Source of the DNA: Sphagnum compactum
Taxonomy: Eukaryota; Bryophyta; Sphagnopsida; Sphagnales
NCBI GenBank assembly: GCA_965153455.1
Contig: OZ234498.1
Span: 9,796,001 to 9,860,000 of the forward strand
Direction of reading: 5' to 3'
Length of the DNA stretch: 64,000 bases
Shown: piece after piece, positions 48,897 to 60,776 of the stretch
How the letters are laid out: each line of letters opens with the position of its first letter
Numbering within the stretch: the first letter of the stretch is position 1
Translations under genes and position numbers: made by a program
Notes under the pieces: generated by a model
The model's input: the letters and a program-made list of their open reading frames with translations, nothing else
Told to the model about the DNA's origin: nothing
Databases searched by the model: none

Positions 48897-49225
48897 AATG
48901 GTTTCTCATTTTGCCCCCTTATGGTAGGGCGACAGGGCATAAGGAAACGTGGATTTGATTCAAACGCTTTCTAGTAGAAGACTAGGAAATTTTACAAGAG
49001 GAATGTTTTTTATGAGCCTAAGGTTTGTCGGCCAATTCAAACTCAATCCCTTTTCCCCAACATGATTTTCTAACTCACAAACGCATGTTCCACAGTTTAA
49101 CCTTTGGCCGTGCAAGGGAATATTTTCGGGCAGCTCGCGCTTTGGCACCATTTTTTCCCACACCCACTTCTTCCCACACCACGTTAGCTCTCATCGCATT
49201 ACACCCCAAATCAGATGGCTACTTT
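48897..49225 (+). pseudogene. Middle N-terminal piece of the non-LTR retrotransposon
   Basis: It continues the frame broken at 24325: joined at the AAT it reads LLFPQWFLILPPYGR and GHKE, a known block of this polyprotein type. The piece then has stops and runs to FGRAREYFRAARALAPF and LIALHPKSDGYF, where it is cut by the solo LTR. Strongly decayed. Confidence 0.7.
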
Positions 49226-50130
49226 TGACGCGCTCCCAAGCTCCTTGATAGACTCAAATATAAGTTTGGTTTGAAAACAGCAGAATGGTAAAGAGTTGGG
49301 GCACGTTCCCTGGCTCGCAGCACTTTGGGGGGTAGAGGGGCGTGCTGGAGCCTTGGGATGGGACTAGGAAGAATTGAAAAGCTATCAATCATTCACATGG
49401 ATGTGCACAAAACCAAACAACAAGTTAGTTAGTGCATGTTTGGAGCACTTTTGGTGCTAGGACGGGCCACAAGCAACTTGGACTCACAAAATTCACCACG
49501 GCCCAGACTCGGGGGAAACCACCACCTTCCCCTGTATAGTATACTATGTGCCTGGCCACGAGGCCAGCACCCAAATGGCTTTTTGTCCCAGGACTCCCAA
49601 GTGAGAGTCTCGAAATTCCCACCGCTGGGACTTTCACAACTTTGGGGACTCATAACTCTATGCACAGACCTCCAATTGAGATGAGGTTTAAAGCAAAGTT
49701 GTATCCTTCATCAAGAGCTTTCCAATAGTATGCCGCACACTACCTACACGTAAGGAAATTGGGTCGATTCCCGACTTTTAGTGGTTGGGAGTCAAATTGT
49801 CAGTTTGACTCCCGGCCCTTCTTTTGAACATAACTTGTTTTAGAAGTGTCCAAATGGGTCATGTGATCCCATTTTAGACATTTATGTTCCAAGATCTTTC
49901 CATTGATATAAAGAACTCCTCAATCCATTGAGTTTTGACCCCTGCAATCGATCTCTGAAGATTCGGAAGTCCATCGGGACTCCAACTCCCAAGGTGGGAG
50001 TTCCCTTGGGAGTGTGAGGGGACATTCCCTGCACTCCCGGGAGCACAAGATGTGACTCCTGGACCTCCCCTTGGTCCGCACCCTTGCAAGCCTTCACCTT
50101 GGTCGTGAGGCCAAGGCTAGGGTTGTGGTA
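49226..50130 (-). mobile_element. Solo LTR (about 905 bp) of the family at 60 kb
   Basis: It starts TGACGCGCTCC, identical to the full LTR at 60777, and shares many blocks with it in order (GGGGTAGAGGG, TTCACCACGGCCC, CCACCACCTTCCCC, TTTAGTGGTYGGGAGTCAAA, TTTGACTCCCGGCCCTTCTT). The left flank is ACTTT (49221-49225) and the right flank ACTTC (50131-50135), a five-base target duplication with one change. Removing the LTR and one copy joins retrotransposon coding sequence in frame (SDGY to FSLLLENYK). No internal region, so it arose by LTR recombination. Strand follows the gag orientation of the relative. Confidence 0.8.
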
Positions 50131-52530
50131 ACTTCTCACTTCTCCTTGAAAATTACAAGCTAGACCAAGACCTTGAGCTTTCTTTTGACTCCTTCAAGTT
50201 GGCGTTCCAACGCATGCCACATTTATTAACAAGTGGTCCTTCTAGGATGGTTTTCGAACACTTTCGGGACTATTTTCACCTTAAAACTTCAACAAGTGGA
50301 TTCCCTCAATTATTCCAATTTTGTTTTCATATTGCACAGGGTCACATTCCACCCCAAATTGCATATGTCTTTGGAATGGCCCACCTCTTAGCCATGACCA
50401 AACCTTCAGGTGGAATTTGTCCCATTGCAACAGGGGAAACATTATATCGATTCACAAGTTGCACTTTATGTCTTCAATTCTGTGAAACTTTTGCAACACA
50501 TTTTTCCCCACACCAATTTGGAGTTGCAACTAAGGTGGTTATGGAACAATAATCCACGGCATCAAGTGCACCCTAGACCTTCACCTTGACTAGGTTGTTA
50601 TTCAATTAGACGTGGGAAACGCCTTCAATTTAGTGTCAAAAAAAATCATTTTTTGAAAACTTCATGCAGTATTTGGGGACATCATACAATTCATCCCCTT
50701 TGTTCATGCATTCTATGCATTTGAGCCTCCTCTATTTTATAACCATCATAATCATGAAGGTGATGTCACAATCATCCCATTTGCCATGGGAACTCGTCAA
50801 GGTGATCCTTGGGGGGAGGGCACTATTTGCTTTAGCCCATTTTAGGGCTTTACGTTCTATAGTTAATCATTTCCCCTTTTATCTATTTTCATCCATTGTA
50901 GATGACATTCACATCATAAGTCCCCTTTCAATTGTACCATTTGCCTATGAACATTTCCAGACCAAACTTCGTGCGATAGGTCTTTCTATCCAACCTGATA
51001 AATGCGTTGCATGGTCACCTTCTAGCCTGTCACTAGACTTCAACACCCCATCCTAGTTTACCACCACATCCGAAGGAATTAATCTTAGGGGTTCCATTGG
51101 GCACTTTGATTTTCACATCATCCTTCATCAAAGATGCCCTACAAGAGGATGCTCAACATGTGAACCTTTTCCTTAGAATGGGTGATGTTTAGGCCTTTGG
51201 AATTCTAACTTGTTATTTCATACATTGCCCACTGTATCTTTTATGATGCACACCTCAATCTTCCACCTTCATAGAATCCTTTATTTATTTTGACTCATCC
51301 CTCCATAAAGTGTTTAGATGTCTTTTGGGTCTAGGATCCTTTGATAGCCCAGAAGGACCTTTAGCTCATAAACAAGCCTCCCTCCCAATAACTTTCGGTG
51401 ACATTGGGCTCATATCAACATCCACCATTGCCCCCAATAATTTATATAGGGAGTTGGGCCCTTATCACTTTAGTCATAGTTGTTAGGTTTATGATTAATC
51501 AACGTCCCTTCCTTCTTAAACATTAGCATGAATCAATAACAACACATTTCCTTTCCAACAACACTTCAAGGCGGCATGTGGTCTTCTACCACCCCCAACC
51601 CATGCGTGTTTTCCTCCATTTGAACAACTCATCAAGCAACAAATGGTTCAGCTTCAAGATTCCATCTCGGAGTGTCTACTCCATCATAACCTTTCTAACA
51701 TGCTTTTCAATGGGACATTTAAGGCCCATCATGCCCAAATTTTATGATGTTCTGGCCTAGGGGTAGGCGTTTGGCTTACAACTCGACCAGTTTTCCCAAC
51801 CTTTTGATTATCTTCCTTAGTTTTTTACACAACACTTTGTACACAACTTGGACTACCCCATCCCTCAATTGTAGGCATCTCTCAATGTGTGTGCACACAT
51901 CCCATCGACCCTATGGGTATCCACCTCTTACATTGTGTTCATGGCAATGAACGCATTAGAACCCATGATGTAATTCATGACACCTTTGTTGCCATTGTGC
52001 AAGATGTTGGTTTCCATGTGGGATGAAAATAATTACATATGTTTCCTTCAACCACATTCAACTCCTCTCGTCAACGAATCGACATTGTGCTTACCAAAGA
52101 TGACATTCATAGCTTAATCAACATTGTCATTGCTGACCCAACGTGAACGAATTTACTTCCCCAATCTTACGCAATTTAAGGATTTGTTGCCTCCAATGTA
52201 GTTCAAACCAAGGAAAAGAACTATTGCAACCAACACCCCATTGATCAATTCCTCCCCTTGGCAATTGAGGTATTTGGTTACTTACACAAACATGCCGATG
52301 TGTTTTTACACAATTGTGCCAATGCCATTTGGAGCTTGAAGGGGACAAAAAGCCCTCATGTTTCTACCTTGGTCATTTTTCTTCGTCAAAAAGTTTCAAT
52401 CACATTACAAAGGATGTAAGCATCTTCCATCTTAAGTTGGGCGATAGCTGTAGGCTTAGCTACTTCTTGACTTCCACCCCTTCAAGATACACCTCCAATC
52501 ACCATGACCGATCTATTACAAGTCATTGAT
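50131..52530 (+). pseudogene. Reverse transcriptase and endonuclease part of the non-LTR retrotransposon
   Basis: Read across several frameshifts and stops, the order is: RT fingers (GGICPIATGETLYR), RT palm with SIVDDIHII (the catalytic aspartate pair) near 50895, LSIQPDKCVAWSP, then GVPLGTLIF. Near 51885-51985 a zinc-knuckle-like CTHPIDPMGIHLLHC is followed by GNERIRTHD, and near 52070-52142 RIDIVLTKDD with NIVIADPT, resembling a restriction-like endonuclease core. The last block (EVFGYLHKHADVFLHNC) ends about 52530. A likely 3' untranslated end with AATAAA follows near 52690. REL-endonuclease elements have a single ORF with this domain order. Dead copy. Confidence 0.75.
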
Positions 52531-55500
52531 TTTTGACATATAAATATGGTTGACCTTCCGTAGGTGGTCGGTTATGGACATGGAGAGATTTTCATAGCTA
52601 CTTTGAACCAACTTGACATCTTATCACTTCTCCTTTTTCCTTTATTTTACTTCTTTGTACATTTCCCTAATCTATGGTGTGTTTCTTAATAAAGTTTTAC
52701 AGGTTTTTGATGAATTATTAATTTCAAGTAGCAAGTTTTAGTTGCCCCCAATTACCTGTAGCCATTAATGGCGGGCCATCCTTGCATACAATTTTACATT
52801 TTTTCTAAACAATAACCCATTAGGTTTACACCCTTAATGACTTCAAAATATAGGATGGAGAACTTCTAGTGAATCAAATGGTTGTTATTGCTCCAAAATA
52901 AAATGACAAAATGGCCAACAACATTGTGTTTTCAACAACGTAGCCATCAAGTTCACCATCATTTGGTGAGGTGACACTTTTGAACTCCTCTCTTTTAGGT
53001 GACATTTGTCTATGTTTGACTGATCATGCTAGTGATGTCATTTTTTTAAAAAAATCAATATGGCAGAAACCTTTTTTTATGATTTTTACCCTTTGGGTAG
53101 GTCGCTACCATTTTTTGGGGTTACTTTTTTGTGAAGTTCTAAAATAAATTATTTAAATACATTCATTATTTTAAAAAACTTCAAGGAATCACTAGCACTA
53201 CATTGGGAAGAGCTTAAGTGCATGTCAATCCCATGAAATATTTCATGCCTATTTCTTTAAGTCCAAAAAGATGACATGAAATATATTCCTTTACAAATAT
53301 CTCATAAAACCATAATTTTATCCATGAAAAATTATAAATTATTTTTTGAAGATTGTACCATTCAACAAAATCATATTTTTTGCTCAACTTTTTGTGGTGC
53401 ATGTCAACCAAAGACACAACATTTGCATTGCAAACAACCTAATTTTGTGTTTACTTTATCACAATTTCACCCATTATTGTTTCATCTTAATGCATGTGAA
53501 AAATTATAACCAAAAAATATGACTAGAAACAAATTGATTTATTTCAACAACAAACCTTATTATCGAAATACATCATACTTTTGACAAATCAAAACCACTT
53601 TTATATGTTCAATGATTATCCAAATTTTTTGAATCTTCTATCCTTCATCGAACCATGATAACATTTCAATGGCACCCACAAAATGAATTGTTCATTATTA
53701 TGATGTGCTAACTTGAATTAGATCTTACCTTTATATGGGCAAGGAACAAAATCTATTTTGAAAATAAAATTTGAGAAACAAGTACACCATGATGAAAAAC
53801 TATATATGTATCTGTATAATAGGAAGAACTCCTCCAATATATCTATTTTTTAAAGTTTTGCTTCACAAAATAAGAAAAACAACTATAAAAAATTTTACCA
53901 AATTAATTCGATAGAAACTAAAAAAATATCAGTCTTGCATGAATTTCAACCAACTTTTTTTTTGGGTAGAAGTATGTACCACAAATAGTGGGAATGATCA
54001 AATAGATTTAAAAATTATATAACAAAATTTGGTAATAAAATCAAACACAAATAATTTGAAAAACAAGAAAACATTTTGCAGAAGGTATTTTGGTATTCTA
54101 CCAAATTAAATACATAAGTTTTGAAACACATTAAGGAATTTTCAAGTGGTGATCTTCTTTAAAATGTTAAGAAAAAATCAAATAGAAAATAAAACATCTA
54201 AAAATTTAAGTTTTAAATGTTAATTTCAAAGTCAATGCACTATCCAATTTTGTAGAATTACACATGTGCATTGTCCTTTCAATAGGGGTAGTGCCAAATT
54301 CAAAACAAATCAATACCCTTTATAAAACAATTATAGTTTTTGAAAAGCTAGTTGTCATCCAAAACTAACTAAGGTTATCCCCTTACCAAAGTGGTAGAAC
54401 CATCTTTATTAACTGTGCTAACCAAACTAATCATTTGGTTACATAATTTTAAAAATTCACAACTTCTCCAAATTCATCATTTGAGAAATTTATCTTCACT
54501 AGGAGAAAAAAGACATTTTCTAACCAATCGGTTTTCGATTACATGTCGTTTTCAACCTTGTTTCAATTACACAATAACAATTATTTTAAAAAATTCCATG
54601 TGGATGGGATGGCATGTCAAATGAGTTGATGTGTCGACTAATTTGGTAAGTGTACAACATTGACCACTAATGGGTGTTGACCATCAAAATATTTTTAAAA
54701 ATAAAATATAACCCAGTTGAGGAATAGTTGAGAATTCCACTTTGCCATGACATTATGCCATGTCAAGACAATTGCTTGACTATTTTGGTGGACCTTGTTT
54801 TTGAATGGATGAAATAAGGATATTGATGAATGAAATATTGCATGCATTTTCAACTATATTTCAACTTAATTATCATTACTTATACCCTACCCACATATTA
54901 CTTACCCACCTACCTACTTATCATTACTTACACCCTACATACATGTTACCTACTTATTATTAGAACTTATACCTACATATTACATACCTACCTACCTGGG
55001 TACCTACAAACTATTGACCTACATAACTTAACCTACACCCTACTTTAAATCATTTATGCTATAATCTAAATCTATTTAACTTCCAATTATCACCTACCTA
55101 TAACTACCTTGGTAATATATGTAATAAATACCTACCTAAACTACAAAATGTTACCTACCTACTTATAGGTACCTAGAAGTAATTTGCAACAAGTGTATTT
55201 GCTTAACCTACAACCTACCTAGGTAGCTAATGAGGCATGTAAGCATGTAGGCTACTTAAGTAGCTAGGTTGGATAGCTCATGAAACTAAATTTAAATGGG
55301 GTGGCAAACCAAGGCAAGTTATGACTACCTACCTATTTTTTGTCTACCTAGATGCAACAGGAGGTCCCTAGGTAAGTAATAGTTAGATATGTTAGGTCAA
55401 ATGTAGGTAAATAAATTATTTAAACTAATTAGGTGTAGGTAGATAGATATTAAGTACCTAGGTAACTATGCAAGGGTTTTAAATAGGTACCTACTTGATT

Positions 55501-56704
55501 TTTGTTTAATCATGGTGTCACAATTCACAACCTACCTATTTATACTTTTACCTAAGTGATTCACAACCTACCTATATTTAACCTATTATTACTTACCTAG
55601 GTCTACATAGGCTTTAAGTTAGGTAAAGAAGCTAATTAGACCTAGGCTAAGATAGCGAGTTAGGCTAGGCAAGCTACTTTAACTTAGCAAGGGTTCAATT
55701 TTGTGGTATAAAATAATTAGTATATAGTTTTATGGCATTTTACATATTCATTAAAATGCCGTAAAATGCCACAAAATTCAAAATATACCATTTATAATAT
55801 TTTAAATTATATCATAAAATGTCATTCGTTTATAAATGATTCCATATATGCCATTAAATGTCATATAATATATATGATGCCATCATTAATTATGAATGGA
55901 TGGATTTAATGTGGCATATAATATGAATGAATGAATGATTTAATGTGCCAAATATATGGATGAATGGATGGTATGACATATAACAATGGTGGCAATGTAT
56001 TAGCAGGAAATTCAAATTTTGAATTATAGTTGAAAATTACTTGAAACAATGTCAATTTGCATAGTTGAAAGTTAGTTGACATCCCAACTATAACCACATA
56101 CTTCATCCATCCATGGATGAAGGGATTGCCTTTATATAACATTGTCATTCACTTTGAGTTTTCTTTGCGTTTTAGTTTGATTTTTTTTTCCTTTTTAACA
56201 GTTTGTTTTGTTTTATCTTGTTTTTCTTTAGGCCCAACTTGTGTTTAAAAGTTTAAATCATGTTGTTTAATATCAATTCATGGATTTTCAAGTGAGTGCA
56301 TCGTGCCTTTTACATGTGAAAAATTTCAAGTTTTTCATTTTGGGGTTATTATTAAGTTATTTTCTATTTTATCATGTTCAAGCTTTTTTTTTTTCTTTTT
56401 TTGATTGCACTGTTTGAAAAATCTATTAAACACATTAAGGTCATATGGTGTCAAGGCAAGTGAACATGAATAACATGAGGAAACAAACTTATGGAATTTG
56501 GAAACCACCACCACTCATGCCTCTTACAATTGTAGGTGATTAAAAACTCTTTTCCTTTTTTTTTGTTTATTTTCCCATTACCAAGATATTTCTTTTTTAT
56601 TTTTACACCATGTTATATTTAGGTAAATTCTTCTTTAACTAGGTTTTTCTTTGAACTTTCATTAAGGTAATTAGGTTGGTTTTAGTACACTTAAGCGCTT
56701 AGGG
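52531..56704. other. AT-rich intergenic DNA, no gene
   Basis: The first 200 bases are the presumed 3' end of the retrotransposon. The rest is AT-rich with only short unrelated frames, plus the TACC-rich block at 54880-55660 and ATGA/ATGG simple repeats near 55895-55975. Confidence 0.5.
54880..55660. repeat. TACC/GGTA-rich low-complexity region
   Basis: Dense degenerate repeats of CCTACCTACCTA, first mostly on the plus strand and later also as GGTAGGTA, with CCTAGG palindromes where the two meet. A short similar patch recurs at 61689-61736. Confidence 0.75.
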
Positions 56705-57552
56705 CAGGCCTCATAGTCTCTGGCAAATGCCAACTTTGCCAAAAATTAATTTAATTTTGGCAACTTTCTTTGGGTAATTTTGGCAAAATTGGCACTGTGT
56801 GTATTTTAACGTCAGAAAGTGAATTTCAAGGGTTGCCGCCATCGTTTGCAGCGTTTTGACCTTTGAAAAGGGCCTTTAAGAGCTCGAATTGCTGATCTGA
56901 TCAAGTCGTTGATGCCGGGTCGAAGGCCCAAGCTGCAGCGATGGAGGAAATTAGAAGCATTGATGTCATCACGGAAGTTGACGTAACTGCTGTAACTCAT
57001 GATGCCGGATACGTCCAGCTGCAAGTACTCGAGGAGGTTGATCATCATCCTGCGAAATCCTGTATGAACGATCCAAGCTGCACTGATGTTGCTATTGTTG
57101 CAGCATGCGCATCATCAGCTTCTAACAGGAGTTCCTATTCTTCAACGTCCTCTCGCTACTGCAGGTAAGGTAGTCCCGAAGCTACTTTGTAATAAAAAAA
57201 TGTCTTCCTCGGATCGGCCCCTTGACACATAATTCTTCACTCATATGATTTGTTGTCTTCTGTCGGCCTGCTGATCATGCACATTCAGTACTGCTTTGTA
57301 TATATCTCTGGATCTCGAGCTGCTGATCATATAGATAATATTTCCACAAGTTGCTCATGCAGTTGAGAAACTATTAAGAGCTACTAGAGCTGTGTGCACT
57401 AGGATCTGCAATGCTAGCGGCTATTGAATAGCTACTAGCCGCTAAGTCATAAACTCAGACATAAAGACAACCACTTAATTTTGGCAACTTTGAGTTTTTA
57501 TTTTTGGCAAATTTGGCATCTAAAAATAGAATGCCAAATTTTATGAGGCCTG
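56705..57552 (+). mobile_element. Non-autonomous hAT-like element, 848 bp
   Basis: The element starts CAGGCCTCATA at 56705 and ends with TATGAGGCCTG at 57552. It is flanked by a perfect eight-base target duplication GCTTAGGG (56697-56704 and 57553-57560). CAGG termini and eight-base duplications are typical of hAT elements. Subterminal TTTGGCAAA/TTGCCAAA motifs recur on both sides. There is no transposase. The interior (about 56815-57180) has a clearly different base composition from the AT-rich surroundings and looks like a piece of host gene. Confidence 0.85.
56941..57164 (+). pseudogene. Apparent captured first exon inside the hAT-like element
   Basis: An open frame of 75 residues starts at ATG 56941 and runs to TGC-AG directly before GTAAGG, a consensus splice donor at 57165. 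The 120 bases upstream are GC-richer and look like a 5' untranslated region. The peptide is acidic at the start (MEEIRSIDVITEVDV) and Ser-rich at the end (NRSSYSSTSSRYC). I do not recognise the parent gene. The following 300 bases look like intron sequence, perhaps with a further exon border near 57289. Confidence 0.55.
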
Positions 57553-57560
57553 GCTTAGGG

Positions 57561-59987
57561 CACTCTAGATCCAAGGGGAGGGCTTTTTTGTTTATGGTGT
57601 CCAAGAAGATGTTGAACTCCTCCTCTTGGTGCATTTGAGGCACTAGAAATCATAAAAAATGGACTAGAAATGAGAAAATTATGTCCTTTCAAAGTAGGGG
57701 GGTCAAGAACTCAAAACAACAAACCACAATCAATTCTTGAACACCCAAAAACTTCCTTTTATGTTGTTTTATTGTTGTTATAGTTAAAAGATTAATTGTA
57801 GAACTTAACGTGGCGTTCCTATAACACTTGAAATCATTTAAAATGAAGAAGAAATGAGAAAGTTATGAGCTTTGAAAATAGGAGGGGTCCAAATAGAAGA
57901 AGAAAAAAAACTTGTTTTGTAAGTATGAATTTATTTTTTCTTCAACTTTTATTGGTTTTTCTTTTTTTCTAGTTCCAAAACAAACACTTGGGCAATGATA
58001 GCTAAACTTTTGAATCTTTATTTTTCCTATATTTTGATTAGGTTCAATTAGATTTCAATTAAGTTTCAATTATGGTTGTCGACTATTTATAAGGTAAGCC
58101 CAAGATGTGTCCCATTTCTATTCATTATTTAGTTCTCATTTTTCCAGATTTCAAAATGTTTTTTTCTTTGTCAAACTTCTTTATTCTTGAGTAGTAAATG
58201 ATGATGTTTTATTGATTTTTAATGTGTGCAACTAATGCACAATCTTTTTCTTGATGCATTATAATTTAGATTCTTATTAAGTTTTCTCATTTTTAACAAC
58301 TTTCATTTTCTTTAATTCAAAATTATAGGGTGCAACTATGAACAAGTCAAAAACGTGGTCCAACAAGGCAACAATCCAATTAAGCATGCCAACAACGAGT
58401 TCACATTATTAGTGCACAAACATAAGACAACCACCTTATAGGAGAGTCATTTCGTTGTTCCAATAAATGTTTGATTAATAACATTAGCATCTTCAAGATG
58501 TAAATGGGACCATTTCCTACATGGGAACAATGTTTCCTTGCATAATTTTTAGATTATAATAGGTTTTGCATTTTTAGTTGATAATGTATAAGTAGACTAT
58601 GCTTTTATTATGGTTTGATTTTCTTTAGTTAATTTTAGCTAGGTGTATTATTCCCATAGTTTAGATTTAGTGGTTTTACAAGTGTGACTATATTTTGTCT
58701 AGACTTATAACTTCATGAACATCATATAATTATTTAATAATATACAATTTCAAACATTAAAAACAATTAAAAGGGAAAAAAATTAGAAGGTAGACATACA
58801 TATTTAGTAAGCATATTATAAGCTTATAGATGATCAAACACATAATGAATGCGCAAGTCAATTATTAGTACCTTATAATTTTTAAAACTTTTGCTTCAGA
58901 GTCATTAATTATTTAACGTGAATTTTTGGATAATGGTTAAAAAAAAATTGGGGGATTTTTTTCATTTAAAAAAAATTTCCCAAAAAATGGAAAAAAAATT
59001 GCCAAAGTTCTTGAAACCATAAAATTAAATAAAAAATTGATGTTTAGAATATAATTAAAACATTTAAATTGAGAACCTCGCACAAAGGTTTATTTAAATT
59101 AATATATATATTTGGATTTTTTGACATTAACTAATGAAATATATTCTTATTAGTGATAGCCAATGAATTTCAAAAGAAATCCACATGCCCCAAAATGGCA
59201 TTGTTTTTCATCTTTCCATGTGATGGGTAACAAAGAATATAAATTTCATCTTTAGTAATTTATCAAAATATTTGGTCATAGAACTTGAAATTTATATATA
59301 TATATATATATAAATATATATAATCAAATATAATGAATTGAAAAAAAATTAAAAAAAGATTAAAATTTACTATTCATAGTAAAATTTGATAAAAATTATG
59401 AAATTAAAAAAATGTGTATAAATTAAAAATTATGACATTTAAATATTTTAATACTTGTTATAAAAATTTCAAATGTTGAAAATAATATTATACGTTTCAT
59501 AGATAACATATTTTGTTTAAACATAGTTTGAATAATTACAAATAAATATAACACAACATTTATACCATTTTTATTGATTCATTATATTTTTAAAAGATGG
59601 GAAAATATTTATATATATAACATGTTGATTTTAAATATGTTTATTTACAAATTGTTTTATATATATAAGAAAAAAAATCTTCAAGATATCATTCTTGTTG
59701 AAATGTATGAAATAATGAAGATTCAAAATGCATTTCAGTCAAATTACTTGATATTTTTGTTAAAGTATTTTTTATAGATGTGTAGATCTTGGAAAAATAT
59801 TTTGAAATGAAATTTATTTATCTTCATTTCGACAAAGTATGAAAAAGATAATAATGGTCAAAGTTAGGTACTTTTGTATGCAACAAAGGATGATGTGAAA
59901 TAATGTTGTAAATTTATCCCATATCCTTTGTCAACAAGTTCAACTTTGGAAATTATATAAGTAGGTGGAAAAGTATTGGTCTACACA
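57561..59987. other. AT-rich intergenic DNA, no gene
   Basis: Very AT-rich, with a TA microsatellite at about 59292-59325. No supported coding frame and no repeat structure that I could delimit. Confidence 0.5.
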
Positions 59988-59992
59988 CAATA

Positions 59993-60305
59993 TGATGCGC
60001 TCCTTGGTCCCGGGGTGAACCCACTTGAGGGTTCACCAATGTGAAGTTGCGAAAAGTTGGGACCGAAGGGCACGCTCCCGGCTTCCAACTCTAGAAAGGG
60101 GTAGAGGGTCGAGTTGGGAGCCCAGGGATTAGACTAGGAAGAGGGACTAACTTAGCTTGTGTGAATCTGCATCCAAAAACCAACTCAAAGAAGTTAGTTT
60201 AGCATTCGGGACATCCTTGGGTGTTGGGACAAGCCACGGGCACTTTGACACACAAGACTCACCACGGCCCGGACTCGGGGGAAGCCACCACCTTCCCCCA
60301 TATAG
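59993..60305 (-). repeat. Truncated 3' LTR
   Basis: It matches 60777-61089 almost exactly, beginning TGATGCGCTCC (TGACGCGCTCC in the full copy). It stops at CATATA, where the full LTR continues but this copy passes directly into gag sequence. Confidence 0.88.
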
Positions 60306-60735
60306 TTGTGGCGGCATAGCCTTTCAAGTAGGATTGGGCCAGCTCCACGGCGGAATTCCATCCAACCTTAGTGGCATGGATATAATCGTCCATTTCCGCA
60401 AGCCAAGCATCCACCACCTTACGGTCTCGAGCACCATCGAAATTTACGGGCTTGGCCGGTTAAAACCTTTCACCTTTGGAGGCCCCCATTTTGAGGGCCG
60501 CCACCAACTCACCAAAGTCGGGCCTATTCATCTTGAGGAGGACTTCGAGTTGCTCCGGGGTGAATAGGACCGAGCTCCGTTGTTCCTCCTCACTTTCGGG
60601 TTCAACCTCGGGCTCACCTTGGTCCTCCCGGAAATTTGGTTCCTCCCCAATTGATTCCGGCGGGGCTACTAGGTCATCGACGGGCTCCTCGGACCTAGGC
60701 TCTGGAGCTAGCTTCCGACTCTTTTTGGGTGCCAT
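60306..60735 (-). pseudogene. gag N-terminal fragment of the LTR retrotransposon
   Basis: It starts MAPKKSRKLAPEP 27 bases inside the primer-binding site and has a long acidic Glu/Pro-rich stretch. An in-frame TAA follows at GERF (stop at 60460-60462). The same frame then continues with a recognisable retrotransposon gag block (NFDGARDRKVVDAWLAEMDD and ELAQSYLKGYAA). The fragment ends at the deletion junction near 60305. Gag is the structural particle protein; this copy cannot make one. Confidence 0.8.
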
Positions 60736-60762
60736 CCCAAAAGTAGTTGAGCTTCACCTTGT

Positions 60763-60774
60763 GCTCTGATACCA
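60763..60774 (-). other. Primer-binding site (initiator tRNA-Met type)
   Basis: On the minus strand this reads TGGTATCAGAGC, the usual plant LTR-retrotransposon site complementary to the 3' end of tRNA-Met. It lies two bases inside the 5' LTR, which ends at 60777. Confidence 0.9.
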
Positions 60775-60776
60775 CG

